From Desmodesmus armatus (Eukaryota > Chlorophyta > Chlorophyceae > Sphaeropleales > Scenedesmaceae), in assembly GCA_007449985.2 (NCBI GenBank), contig VIIQ02000069.1, positions 92,001 to 156,000 on the forward strand: DNA of 64,000 nucleotides. Reading direction: 5' to 3'. Both the position numbers and the translations under genes were made by a program. Numbering within the stretch: the stretch's first letter is position 1; the number at the start of each line of letters is the position of its first letter. The notes under the pieces are model-generated. The model did not search any database, had not been told where the DNA came from, and was given only the letters and a program-made list of their open reading frames with translations. Of this stretch, positions 11,423 through 23,365 are shown piece by piece.

Positions 11423-14400
11423 ATGCTGGACCTACATCGCCCCTTGGTTTACATCAGCATAGAGTCAACAGGGTTGGATGTTGAAGAAGACAGGGTTGTG
11501 GAGCTGGCTATGATCAAGGTGCAACCCAATGGGAAGGTGTGTCTCTCCTTGGTGACTACAGCTGCTCAGCAGTGCTGGCGCAGAACATGACATTGCACAA
11601 CAGTGGAGTTGATTGCCTCGGAACTCCTTGAATAGACAGCGCAAACATTTTGCCTGCATTGGGCCACTGTGTCTGGCAGCAGCTCACGCCAGTGGGTACA
11701 TGCAGTGTACATTGTATGCGACTGCTTTGTTCACCATCATTCCAAGCTACTGCCTGCAGAACAATTGCCACCCCTGTATGATGTCACGGTGGCAGTACAC
11801 TTTGAACTGCTCATGCCTTTTAATGCATCTGTGCCAGCCACACCACAGGCTGTCAAACAATGTAACAATGCCTGCACAGCCGCTCGTGAACCATCCTACA
11901 GATTATGTCATGTTTGCTTGTGTGTCACTCTCTGCAGGTTGAGTTCTTCCAGCAAGACTCCACCCGCATCAACCCAGGCGTGCCCATCCGCCCAGCAGCC
12001 ACAGCAGTGCACCGCATTACCAAGGAGATGCGCAGGGGCTGCCCCAGCTTTGCAGCCCTGTCAAAGACCCTCTACGCATTCATGGACGGCTGTGACCTTG
12101 CTGGCTACAATGTCAGGCGGCTGGTGGTGCCCATGCTCACGTACGTTACTGCAGTGCACTTGGCGCTGCAGGCGCTGGCTGGTGTGTTTGCAAGTTTCAG
12201 CTTGCAAGTGCAGTGCTACTGGCGACTGCAGCCTCCAGCAAGGCCTGTGAGCAGTGGCATGGACATGTACGCAATTGCGTGCAAAGGCAGACAAATTGCA
12301 GCGAGCAGTTTTGCGCAATACACTGCGCCAACCTGAGCATTGCCTGCCCATGCGCTTGTGTTTTATGTACATACAGGGCAGAGTTCAAGCGGTGTGGCAT
12401 TGAATTTCCCGCCCCAGGCACCAAGGTGGTTGATGCTATGCGCATCTTCCACAAGCACCAGCGCAGGGACCTAGCGAGTGCAGTGGAGTTTTTCCTCAAC
12501 AGGCCCCACAAGGAGGAGCATGGGGCTCTAGAAGATGCAGTGGCAGCAGTGGAGGTGCTGGCTGAAATGGTGAGGGGGTAGGGTTGACTTGTTGTGGGTG
12601 TAATTGTGCAGTAGCAGCAGCACCAAAGCAGCAGCAACAGCACTGGAGGATGCAGTGGCAGCCGTGGAGGTGTTGGCAGAAATGGTGAGGGGTGGTGCTG
12701 ACCTGCAGGGGTGCTTCTGGTGTGGGGTTCAGACACAGCAGCAGCAGCAGCACTGCAGCAGTGGACATTCCCCAACAATAGCTATGGCAGCAAGGGCTTT
12801 GAGAGAGGCAGCGATTGCCAATGGCTAGAGCCAGTGGCTCTCAGTTTGTGGCACTCCAGAAGGTATATGCGTTGCAGCTGCTGCAGCAGCAATGCCCTTC
12901 AGCCACCAGAAACCTGTTGACAGCAGCCAAGCACTGTGCAGTGCGTTCGTATGACTACAAGATGCATTACTGAGGCACAGGCCTGTGGCTTATAGCCCTC
13001 TATTTTGTCTTCTGCGCTACAGCAACACCCCACCTGCCCATTCCCTACTGTACAACCCACTGTTGCTGTAGGTTGTACGCTACGACTTGCCCCGTGATGT
13101 GTCGGCCCTTGAGGCATATGCCTGCGGCGATGACGCAACACTGGACAGCAAGCTGCAGTGGAGCAAGTCAGGAGATGGGCGGGACATCATTGTGTTTGAC
13201 TTTGGCAAGTACAAAGGTGTGTGTGCGCATGCGTCATATGGTTGAGCGGCAACACTTCACTTCACGGCATGCACCGCATGGCACCATGCGCATGGTGCCT
13301 GCACTGGCAGGAGAGGTGTGTTGTCTTGAGCTCAGGCACTGCAAGCTCCTAATGTCCCATCCATTCAGTGATTTCATCCCAACCATTCAGTGATATCACA
13401 GAGATGGCATATCACACCAGAGGGAACCAAAATTGGTTCCCTCTGGTTTGATATGCCATCTGTCTGATATCACTGAATGGATGGGATGAGCTGCTGAGCC
13501 TCATAGCTACAGGCGTAGCATTGATAGATTGAAGCCCCTGCATGCCACTGCCAGCAAACCGTGCAACTTCCCCTCGGTAGCAAAGCCATCAGAGTTCACG
13601 ACTGCAAGAAAATGTTTTGGCACTTACCCCAGGCAGATATCCTATCGCTGTGGCCATGCCCCGCTCCCAGGGTGGCCATGCATCAGCACGCATTCCATTG
13701 GCAGCTGCAGGATAGGCCCCACCTGGTGCAGGCAATGACGGGACAGCAGAACTGATGAGGTGCAGCTATTATGTATATGCAGCAGTGTTGCTAATCACAT
13801 GCAGTCAACACCTGTTGCGGCCTGCCAGCAACATCCAAGACCCGTAGTAGCTTGTGCCAAGCTTATGCAGCTTGCAACTGTGGCCTTTGCATGCACTGCC
13901 GGGCCTGACATGTCTGGCGCCCATGCTCCTGGTCTGCTAGCATTGACATGTCAACACCACCTGCTGCATGCTTTCACTTTTACAGGAAAGACTCTCAAGT
14001 CGGTTGCGGCATCAGACCCCAGTTACATCACCTGGATGATGACGGTGGGTGTTTCATTGTTGACATCATCAAAGTCTAGTCAGCCTAGTGATGCTGGGCA
14101 AGCAGCTTATGTGGCACCAAAAGGGTCCGGATTATTGCCATGGATTTGGTAGCCTTCAGGAGGATGCTTAGACAATTGGAAGTGGCCCACTTCTGCTGTA
14201 AGTTACAGCTTTGCTGCAATGTAAGTTACTTCTGCTGTAAGTTACACTTCTGCTGTAAGTTACAGCTTTGCTGCAATGAATGCTGCAGGTACGGCCATAT
14301 ATTGGGCCCTTGCAGCAGGTGCATGACTGACGCACAAAGCACAGCAGCACCTGTAAAAATCAATGTACTCCTCGCACTGAAGCCTCAAGACTAGCAGACA

Positions 14401-16495
14401 ACAGGTTCCTTACAAGCTCAACCCACCAGTGTCATATGCCTGTTGTAATTGTTGCTGCTGCAGCGGTTCCCTCCAGATGTGTGTGCCCTGCTGGAGAAAG
14501 CCACAGCAGGGCGCCTGCATGAAGTCCGCCGCCCGCCCCGCAGAAAGCAAAAGGCGACCACCAAACCCACAGAACACAGCGTCACCCGCCTACTGGCAGT
14601 TGCCAACAACCTCGCCAGCAGAGCGGCTGAGGAATTGACAGAGCTTCTGCAGGACAAACAGCGGAGCACTCAGCCTGCAGGACTGCCCAGCACGTTACTA
14701 CAGCAGGTGTCAGACCTGCGCCAGCTGGTTGACAAGCTGCAGCAGGCTGCAGATGCAAGCAGGGTGCCAGCAGCTGCCGCTCGGGACAGGGTAACAGCAG
14801 CTGTCCACAGCAGGCCAACCTGCAGCAGCAGCAGCAGCAGCAGTGGCGACGGCATTTGTGCGATGGCCCCGCAGCCAGTGCAGTCATGCTTCAGCAGCAA
14901 ACTTGGCCCTTCGTTACTGCCAGTGCTTCAGCACCCTCAGCACTCCCAGCAGCAAAGCCGTTGGGCCGAGTCCCTGTCACAGCGGTTGGCAGAGGAGTCC
15001 CTCTTGGACCCACCCTTCATGAGTGCAAAGGTAGGCACAGCATGCCATGGATAATGACTGACTATGGCCAGTACTGTCAGTACGCACATGCCTGTACCTT
15101 AGTTCACCAGTCATCAACCAATTGTTGACAGCCCAAATTCTACACCCTTGCCCTAGCTTTGAAAATGTACTGCACTGTTGTTGCACACAGTCTGCTGGGC
15201 AGCAGGCGGCCTATGTACTGCAATCCTCAGCTTTGAGCCTCTGCTGTTGTCCATGCCCGCACACAGCATCACTGAGTACATAGCCACACACCAGTTGCAT
15301 GGTGATGGTGCCATAATCACAATCAATGTCACAAATGAGTAAGGTATGGTCTGCTTGCAGAGTGCTATGCAGCAACTGCCCAGCAACACAATCAGCTCGA
15401 GGACCATCACCCGGGACTCCTGGGGCGGACGCTTTACATTCAACAGTGTGCCAGGACACCCAACAGAGCAGAGCTGCCATACTGCACAGTTCAACTTTGG
15501 GAGATATAAAGGTAACTCGCACTGCACAAGGCCCTACCCGGGCTGTCAGAATGACAGGTCATGCCGTGAGTTTTGTTGCATCATTGGTGTGGTGTCAGAC
15601 ACCACATGCCATCAGCGCGAGCATCAGTAACTGGATGTTACACAGAACATTGCCCATTGGGGCAGCCAACAAAAGGCTCATTGGGCAAAAGCAACGCATC
15701 AATGCAAGCATTTCCTGCCAAGTATGCGGCAGCCTTCCCAGCTCATACTGTTCCACAAAAAGCAGGTGGAGCAGCTTTTTGGCAGTGTAATGCAAGCGGC
15801 ACGGCGTAGCGGCTTATCTCACTTCATGAAGATAAGTGAGCTATCCTTGAGCCACTACACAGGGCATCAATGCAGGTAGCTATACTTGGACTGTTCGAGC
15901 TGCCAGCTGTGAAGTAGCGTTTCAGACCAGCCGACCAGCATGTACCCAGTACAGAGTCTGGTGCGTTTTGAGTTGACCACCACTCCTGTGCCCCCCTCTG
16001 TCTTGGTTACTGCCTGCAGCCAAATCACTGCTCCATGTGGCACTGGTAGATCCCAGCTACCTTGAATGGATGTGCACGGAGGTGGGCTGTAAGGGGTTCG
16101 GGGGCAGCAGCAAACAACCCATTGTCGGTGCATGAGGGGTCACCGTGCTGTCTATTGCATTTTGCATGTTGTCATGTCACTGACTCAGATCTGATCTGTT
16201 ATGCCCGATGGATGCTGTCTGTGTGCCTCGGGGGTGCGTGTGGCAGTACACCAAATGGGCACTGATCATCTGTGGGTGCTCACCTGTCCATGCTTGGAGA
16301 CCTACACAACAGGAACACATCCAATGCATAAGTTGTGCACTTACTGCTGTGCAGAGTGTTGGCTTTCCTGCTGATGTCTGTCAGCTGGTGCGTGAGGCGC
16401 AAGCTGCAGCTGCCAGCAGCAAACTGCGGCAGCTCTTGCCTAGGAGTGACACCATCAAAGAGGACACTGTCCGCCTTGGTGATGCCCTCCTTTGA
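11423..16495 (+). CDS. DEDDh exonuclease-like protein with two ExoX-C-like modules
   Basis: Nine exons: join(11423..11536,11938..12140,12377..12569,13072..13216,13986..14044,14464..15030,15361..15511,16020..16081,16355..16495); the sum is 1635 nt, 544 aa, with all phases consistent. Exons 1-3 encode a DnaQ/ExoX-type fold: PLVYISIESTGLDVEEDRVV, RINPGVPIRPAATAVHRIT, GCDLAGYNVRRLVVPML, and HGALEDAVAAVEVL. In active enzymes motif I is DxE and motif II ends in FD; here they read SIE and LV, so two of the four metal-binding acids are replaced, while motif III H and D remain. This suggests loss of 3'-5' exonuclease activity. Exons 4-6 carry one module (FDFGKYKG, then GKTLKSVAASDPSYITWMM, then RFPPDVCALL); exons 7-9 carry a second (FNFGRYKA, then HVALVDPSYLEWM, then GFPADVCQLV). 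A Gln/Ser-rich linker separates them. The whole layout resembles bacterial exonuclease plus C-terminal-domain proteins, so bacterial ancestry is plausible. Confidence 0.8.
12525..12700 (+). repeat. Duplicated exon end with splice donor
   Basis: The end of exon 3 of the exonuclease-like gene (LEDAVAAVEVLAEM plus the GTGAGG donor, about 12529-12577) is repeated downstream at about 12641-12691 with few changes. The second copy lies in the intron and would be out of frame if spliced from the first AG available. It is a decoy donor or a recent duplication. Confidence 0.75.
13374..13490. repeat. Near-perfect foldback, stem about 57 bp
   Basis: Two arms, 13374-13430 and 13433-13490, are inverted copies separated by 2 nt (AA at 13431-13432). 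The inner part reads ACCAGAGGGAACCAA and TTGGTTCCCTCTGGT; further out GATGGCATATCA pairs with TGATATGCCATC, and CATTCAGTGATATCA pairs with TGATATCACTGAATG. It lies in intron 4 of the exonuclease-like gene. It could be a small-RNA hairpin precursor or a short foldback (MITE-like) element. An extra direct copy of the outermost arm motif is at 13358-13373. Confidence 0.85.
14190..14290. repeat. Short tandem repeats around CTTCTGCTGTAAGTTAC
   Basis: Within intron 5 of the exonuclease-like gene, CTTCTGCTGTAAGTTAC occurs three times (about 14191, 14229 and 14247). Two of the copies continue into AGCTTTGCTGCAATG, at about 14207 and 14263. It contains GTAAGT and TGTAA strings by chance, so it could confuse splice or poly(A) prediction. 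Confidence 0.7.
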
Positions 16496-18218
16496 TGGCA
16501 CCTCACAGCATCAGGGCATGTGGGGCCACCCAACAGGTCATCGCTAAAGGATGTTGCTTGCATCCACCAGATGGCACTTCACACTGCACACAGGTTGGTA
16601 GGAAAAGGGACTCGGCCATGGGGTGGCACAATAGGCCTAACGGAGCTCTTCTCAGATTTGGTGTCATGCAGTGGTGTCATGGTGCAGTGTGGCATTCACA
16701 CACATCAGTGGGCCAATTGTTCTTCCCTGTTCAGCAGCCCTGGCACAGTGGCACAAGCTAGGGACTTCCACCACACCTGTTCAAAAGGCTGTGAGCGACC
16801 CACCCTATCCAGCAACAATTAGTACAACTTTGTTCAGCCACACCTGCCAGGTGTCAGGTGTGAAGAAACCGTGTCTGGTGCTGCATGTGTCTGCTGTTTT
16901 GGCGCAGGATCCCAAAGCAAACCAGCTCCAACCAGCCACATGCTGCCTGAACTGGCCCTGGGCTATTACAAGATGTCACATGCGGCACTTGTACCTGTGA
17001 CTTGAGTTTTACTACCTCGAGCATTGACAGCGCCTGCACTTGCACCCAGCCGCTGGCATCGTGTGGCTGTGGGTGCTTGTCATGTGTGGTCTTACCGTAC
17101 TGGCAGTGATGTTTGTATTGAGGATGGGTCACAATTCAACAACATGCACAAGTTGGGTTCAGTCCCTGCCAGCATGACTGGGTTGTTGTCACTTGCTGAT
17201 GTTGGCATGATGATAGTTGCTGCTTTTGTCCTGCAAAAGTGTGCTAGTTGGCAGCCTGGGGGAGCCGGGCTGCATGCTGCCCTGGAACAGCTAGTATTGG
17301 CAGGCGCCGTCCACTCAATGGCTTGCTTGCTGTGCTTGCCACATTGTTGGTAACGCTTGTTTACTGCTGGTGCCAGCTGGCAGCTGCTTCACAGTTGGTG
17401 CACTGCACCAGTGGGCCTTTCTTCGATGTGATAGCAATCTCTGACGCCGTGTACACCAAAAAATGCTACAGCCAGCTGCACGGAATTGTCTGCCAGACTG
17501 AGTCTTCAGCACACGAACACAACACGATCTTTTGCACCTGAGGTGGACAAGTGGGCAGCCGACATCATGCACAGTACATTGGCCAGCTGACAACCTCGGG
17601 CAACACTGCAGGCGGCGACACAATTGTCAAGCAAACTTGACAGATGGCCGCAGCTGTCAACAATCACATGCAGTGTCAAGAGGTCTGAGGCTAGTGCTGC
17701 TGCTTGCAGCAACAAACGACGGGCCAGCAAGCAAAGTTGGCTAACAGGCAACATTGCAACAGCAGCGAAGCACCACCAGCCCCGGCTCAACAGCAAAGCC
17801 TACTGCTGGCCGTGGCACCACTCACATAGAGCTAAGAAGCATACAATGACCAAACAGCATGCATGGCAAGTAATCAGCTCAGCTGAAACCAGCACACAGA
17901 GACTGACATGCAAGCTGCAGGGTGCAGGGCGAACACCAGCAACATTGCACTACCCCGGGCATTGAAGGCACATGCTGGGCGGAAGCAACAACACACCAAC
18001 AGCAGTGCTAGGCAGCAGCCTGCGGCAACTGCTGAGCACTGTGACACTGAAGTGTGCAAGGTGACTACTTAACACATGAGATGCTCTCAGACAGAACCCC
18101 CCTTCAAGCGCAGACACTACAGACAGGTCTGGAGCAGCCAAAGCCTAGCCAACCTGCCTCACTACCAACACCGCACCCGGCTGGCCGCAATCAGCCCACG
18201 CAAAGCCCCTAGCTGTTT
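16496..18218. other. Intergenic region, no gene recognised
   Basis: Lies between the convergent 3' ends of the exonuclease-like gene and the F-box/LRR gene at 18219. Frames are short and match nothing I know. The part at about 17690-17730 (GGGCCAGCAAGCA context) resembles 31860-31890, which is also downstream of an F-box/LRR copy, so part of the 3' flank may belong to the duplicated unit. Confidence 0.5.
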
Positions 18219-20200
18219 TCACGGTTTGTCAAGATTGCAATGCGGCAGCAGCTGTTGCACCGTTGCATTCAGGCCTTCCAGCTGCTCCTGCAAGTCGGCA
18301 ATCTGCTGCTGCTGCACGGCGCTGTGCAGCCGATGTTCTGACGCCTGCTGCTGTAGCTGAGCCGCCAGCGTCCTTTGCTCAGCCAGCTGCTGTGCCAGGC
18401 TGCACAGGAATGAGGGCTGGCAGTCAGGTTCTGCAGCACAGTGCTCCAGCAGCTGCAGCCACACATCAGGGGCAGAGCCAGCCTGCAAACATGTGCAGCA
18501 CACGTGTGAAGGATTGTCAGCAGCAACAAGAGTACTGCAGGAGAACCAGATAAAAGTAACACACATAGTGCCATGATGGCCGTGCAGTGAAACATATACC
18601 CTACAGCTCGTATTCAGCATGTCACAGGCGCTGATCCTTGTGCGCTTTGGAAATGAGCGGGGGATGATTGGTTGTAGACACCACTATCTGGCTGCCACGG
18701 TTCCCGCCGCAACTTGCTCACCTGCCTGGCTTTGCAGCACAAAACCAGACTACACTCGTCCTCCGCAGCATAAGGATCCTCCTCCTCCTCATCCTCATTG
18801 CTGCCCTCCTCGTCGTCATCACTATCACTGGCAACATCATCTGGGGCCCACGTTACGTACAGTTGCTGCAAGGCTGTGAGGCTCGTCAGCGGCAGCAGGG
18901 AAGCTACCTTGAACCCCTGGCTAGCAACCCACACCACCAAGCGCTGAAGCCCAGTCAAAGCAGCCAGGTCGCTGAGGGTCTCATCAAGGCTGTCAGCAGC
19001 GTGGCCGGTGCTTTGGCTCACTGACAAATTTGTCAAGGCTGTGAGCTTGTGCAGCTCGGACACATGCAGCCCAGGCTGCAGAGGCAAGCCTCGAATGTCA
19101 CACAAGCTAGGGCAGCAGTCAACAAGGCTAGATAGGTCTGACGTACCCCAAGAACGTGGGGGATGTGCATGCTTGACAAAGTCCCCGGGCAGCAAACTCA
19201 GATATGCCAGGTGCGGCAGGCTGTGCGTGGTAGGGAACACAAATGGCCAGACACCCTCGGGGCAATTTTCGCGGTCAATCACAAGGTACACCAGGTTGCT
19301 GCTGGCCGTAAGGGCAGAGTATGCAGGACCGGCCGGGGGCCAGTTCACAAGGTTTTTGGGTTGCACCAGCAGCTTAGTCAGCTGCTGCAGCCGAGCCATG
19401 CAGGACAACAAGGACCCATGCCCCTCAGCGGGACCCTCCGCAACACCAGCAACCTGCAGCTCTTGCAGCCCTGTTGGAACCAGGGACAGTATTTTTGCCT
19501 CCACTGGTAGTTTCAGGATTAGCTTTGTGAGGCAAGCAGGAAACACCAAACCAGCGATACTACTGGGCCCAACAGGAACGCACTCAGTATCCTCTAACTT
19601 CAGCTCCTGCAGGTTTGTGAGCCCACCCAGTATTGAAGGGTTCCTGACACACAAGCTGCCAAAGCTGTTGACCTCAAGGTGTGTGAGGTGCTGTAAGCTT
19701 GGTAGTGCGGCGCCAGATAGTTGCAGATGGTTTGTGGGACGCAACGCCAAGTGCTGCAGCCGCACCAGGCATGACAGGCCACTATCATCCACAAATCCGC
19801 CTTGAGGGGTGTCCATGAAGTTGCAGACGAGCTCCAAACGGGTCAGCTTAGTGCACCCCTGAATCACACCTGGTAAGCCATCAGCTGCCATCAGCTGCAC
19901 ATTACAAAACGAGATGCCGAGCTCCAGCAGGTTGGGGCAGGGCCCGGGAAGCAGCTGCAGTGGCAGTGGTATAAATGAGAGACGCAGGGTTGTCAAGTGA
20001 TGTCCGTAGCGCGGCAGCCAGATCAGAGCATGGGCTGTGAGGGGTGTTATCATCGACAGCTCCAGGCGGTCTGTTGCTGCTATTGCTGCCGCACGCATCT
20101 TGGTGCTGACGAGGCTACATCTGCCCAACCGGTCATCAGGAGGTACTTGCTGCAATATGAGCTTGAGAACCTTGTCTGGCAGCGATGAGAGACAGGACAT
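18219..20200 (-). CDS. F-box/LRR/coiled-coil family member D, intact
   Basis: Two exons, complement(join(18219..18482,18722..20200)), 580 aa, open throughout. The start at 20200 (MSCLSSLPDKVLKLILQQV) matches the paralogues; an in-frame extension of 155 codons upstream is mostly translation of a purine-rich minisatellite and is ignored. F-box about residues 3-45 (LGRCSLVSTKMRAAAIAAT). Leucine-rich body about 60-450 with family blocks QGCTKLTRLEL, LGGLTNLQELKL, PPAGPAYSALTASSNL, DCCPSLCDIRGLPLQPG and HVSELHKLTALTNL. An acidic stretch (SDSDDDEEGSNEDEEEED) precedes the intron. The second exon starts GSAPDVWLQLLEHCAAEPDC and forms a Gln-rich coiled coil. An F-box normally binds SKP1 in an SCF ubiquitin ligase, LRRs select the substrate, and the coiled coil may dimerise; this role is inferred from the domains. 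Confidence 0.88.
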
Positions 20201-20466
20201 GGCGCCTTGATGGTACTTTTTGCTGCTCCCTGCTTGTTTTGCTGCTCTGGGGTGCGTTGGCTGCCCACGATTGGTGCATGCCAAAAACACATCAATTTGA
20301 TATTTAAGCATCGTGCAGCGCGCCTTCCCAAGGTTACACTGTCGGGCATGTTTTCGGCGCTTAGGTACCCTCATGTAACCCCTGGCTAAGAAAACATGTA
20401 GCCTGTTGGTGTGATGTGTGAACGTCTTGCCTTGTGTATAAAGCATGGATACCGGGCACGAATTCG

Positions 20467-20605
20467 TCATGGAAGGCAAAACGACAACAGAAGGCAAGAC
20501 GACAAGGAAGACGACAAGGCAAAACAACAAGGCCAAACGACAAGGCAAAAAGAAGGCAAGAAATGACGACAAGGCAAGACGACAAGGCAGAAGACAGGCA
20601 GAGAG
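20467..20605. repeat. Purine-rich minisatellite (ACGACAAGGCAA-like)
   Basis: About ten degenerate copies of an 11 to 13-bp unit around ACGACAAGGCAA lie upstream of family member D. They show strong strand asymmetry, with few T on the plus strand. Confidence 0.75.
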
Positions 20606-20898
20606 GTGAGCGGAGGCAGATGCATCGCTAACTGGACACGTTTCCGGTGCACACTGCTTTGCCAACAGACACGCAATGGCCGATCAGACAAGCTTATAGT
20701 TGATCGCAAAACCTCGGCAATTTGTTGGTCTGGCTAACTGGGGCATGCGTAGGACCATGCTCTGGAAACCGCGTGTGTGGTGGGAAATGCACTGGTGGAT
20801 TTCAAGTAATGTGGGACAGTGACAAAGTTGGTGCAACCAGCAGTGGCCCACAGTGGTTTAACATGGGTCACAGCTGTTACACTTTCCACTGCAAAGAA

Positions 20899-21408
<510 letters not shown>

Positions 21409-21462
21409 TCGCGCCATCTCTGCAGCAGAGCCTTGACCGGACGCGTTTTAGGGGGGATCATG

Positions 21463-21635
21463 CAGAGTATTCAAACAAAAAAACAGGTTGCAGATCAGAA
21501 AGATGCAGCTGCTGCAGAGCAAGCAGCAGCTGGGGAGACAGCAGAGGCAGGGGAGTTGACCCCAATCACAGCGGACCCCGTCCGCTACACACCACAGCAT
21601 GAGGCTGACGAGATGCAGCTGCCACACAACAGCCT
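21463..21635 (+). other. Possible truncated exon next to the inverted repeat
   Basis: A plus-strand frame beginning MQSIQTKKQVADQKD and running to about EADEMQLPHNSL has protein-like composition (Ala, Glu, Lys, Gln). It ends where the left inverted-repeat arm begins at 21636. It may be part of a gene cut by that arm, or chance. No domain is recognised. Confidence 0.25.
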
Positions 21636-23365
21636 CTGTAGCGCGGGCGCGGGGCGGCACGGGGGACGGCGAGTGGGCCGGGCCTGACGGGGGTGAATGC
21701 TGTGTACAGCCGGTACTGGCTCGGCAGTGGGTGCGGGGATGCAACTGGATGTAGCGGAGTGGGGACAGCGACTGACGGCAGGGTTCAGGGCCGCAGGCGC
21801 TGCAGTTGCAGGCTCGCTGTCAGGAAGGGCTGTCGGGGTCGGGTGTGCCTCGCGACGGGTGTGGGGTGTGGGGTCACTGGGGCTGCTGTAGCAGACGTAA
21901 GGACTCTCCTCAACAGGTATCACGCAACCCAGGGATGATCGAAGGCCAAGAGTGCACAGGGAAGCACTCTGATGTCCACAATTGTAAACAGGCACCACTC
22001 AAAGCTCGACGCAGCCGCTATGTAAGGCGGGTAAGGGGTGAAAGGCAAGGGGCTGCACAAGAGATTGGGCTCACAAGGACGGGTGGTTCCTCACTGCACT
22101 GCTGTCGTGCCAGAGGGTGGGGGTTGCGGCACAAGGGATGATATCCCTCACTGTACTGCTGCTGTGCCAAGGGGTTGGTACCCCTGTGTACTGCTGTAGT
22201 GCTGGGGGGGTTAGTACCCCTGTATGCTGCTGTTGTGCCGGAGGTGGGGGTCCCAGCTACTGCTGTTGTGCCGGAGGTACCCCTCACAGTACTGCTGTTG
22301 GTGCTTGCAAAAGAAAGGGGGAATGAACTGTGCACTTGTTGCCTGTCACTCTAACAAGGCACTGGGGCTGATTGTCAGACTCAGAGAAGGATTGCACGAC
22401 TGCAAGCACCAACGCGGCTCACTGTCTGATGTTCGTGAAGAAAGAGACTTGTATCGACGCGCTCTGTGCGTGCTGCACACTGGAGTGTTGTCTGTAGTTG
22501 TACTGCTGGTCTATGGTAGGGACTGCTGGTCACCTTGGGCTCAGTCAGTCTTAGGCAAACTGTATCTCTCAAGAACACATAGTCAGAGAAACCATAGCCA
22601 AACAGTTAGTTTACATGACAACGGGACTCTCGTAACCTTGACCACATGTCAATGCATCTTGGGGAAGTCAGCGCCGCGCCTGCTTATATAGTACCGCAGG
22701 CGAAGCTTCTAGAAATGCTTACTGAGCTTCCCAATCGAACATACGAACAAAGCATGCACAGGTGCACGCATATTTATTAGTCATCGATACAATTCCTGGC
22801 ACCTCGCTCCTTGACCATCATCACCTTGCGAGGCCAGGCATTGCCACGATAACCTGATCAAGTCCTGCCCTCGGAACCTTCGAGACACACTAGACACCCC
22901 GTAGCTACAGGTCACCAATGTGCCTGCAACCTGGGCATCTCGACACTACACAATCCGACAACAACACTCAACATGCATGCAGGATCACACATTCAACTCT
23001 ACCAAACGCTCAAGCACCCAGACCACACCCTCCACCACAGGTACTGTACAACTGCTGCTGAATGCAACAACCACAGGGTATGCTCTGGCTCGGGCCTGAG
23101 ATAATCAAATATCACCAAAGGTATCCAACACAACCAAAGGCAGCAGTCTAGCAGTCACTGCTGCCTTACCAGTACAATCGTGCCAGGCTGGCACAAGCAC
23201 TGCACCGCCTGGCCATAAACATGCAAGGCAACTGCTCCACAAAACTTCGGCTGGGCTCTTGAGCAGTTGCTGTGTGCAATACTATCACAAGTCCAGGCAA
23301 AGCCTGGCATGCAAGGGTACGGCTCAGCGGGACCCTACAGCTGGGTCCTTGAGCAAGTACCAAGT
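21636..23365 (-). repeat. Left arm of large inverted repeat
   Basis: This segment is an inverted copy of 28375-30144. The outer edge is CTGTAGCGCGGGCGCG at 21636, matching CGCGCCCGCGCTACAG, read in reverse, at the right edge. Shared landmarks are a proline/serine-rich frame with SPSDPTPHTRREAHP (21585-21998, minus), a 30 to 35-bp minisatellite with GGCACAACAGCAGTA (about 22100-22300), a TATA box in TACTATATAAGCAGGCGCG read outward (about 22672-22692), and a block with TGCCAGGCTGGCAC (about 23180). It may be a duplicated promoter region, an inverted pair of element ends, or a foldback transposon arm. Nothing encodes a recognisable transposase. Confidence 0.8.

Noticed and set aside
15826..15850. 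Small inverted repeat around AAGATAAGTGAG
   Set aside because: Stem of about 7 bp, common by chance at this length.
20201..20665. 155-residue N-terminal extension of F-box gene D
   Set aside because: It is the translation of a purine-rich minisatellite, and all paralogues start at the MSxLSxLP site.
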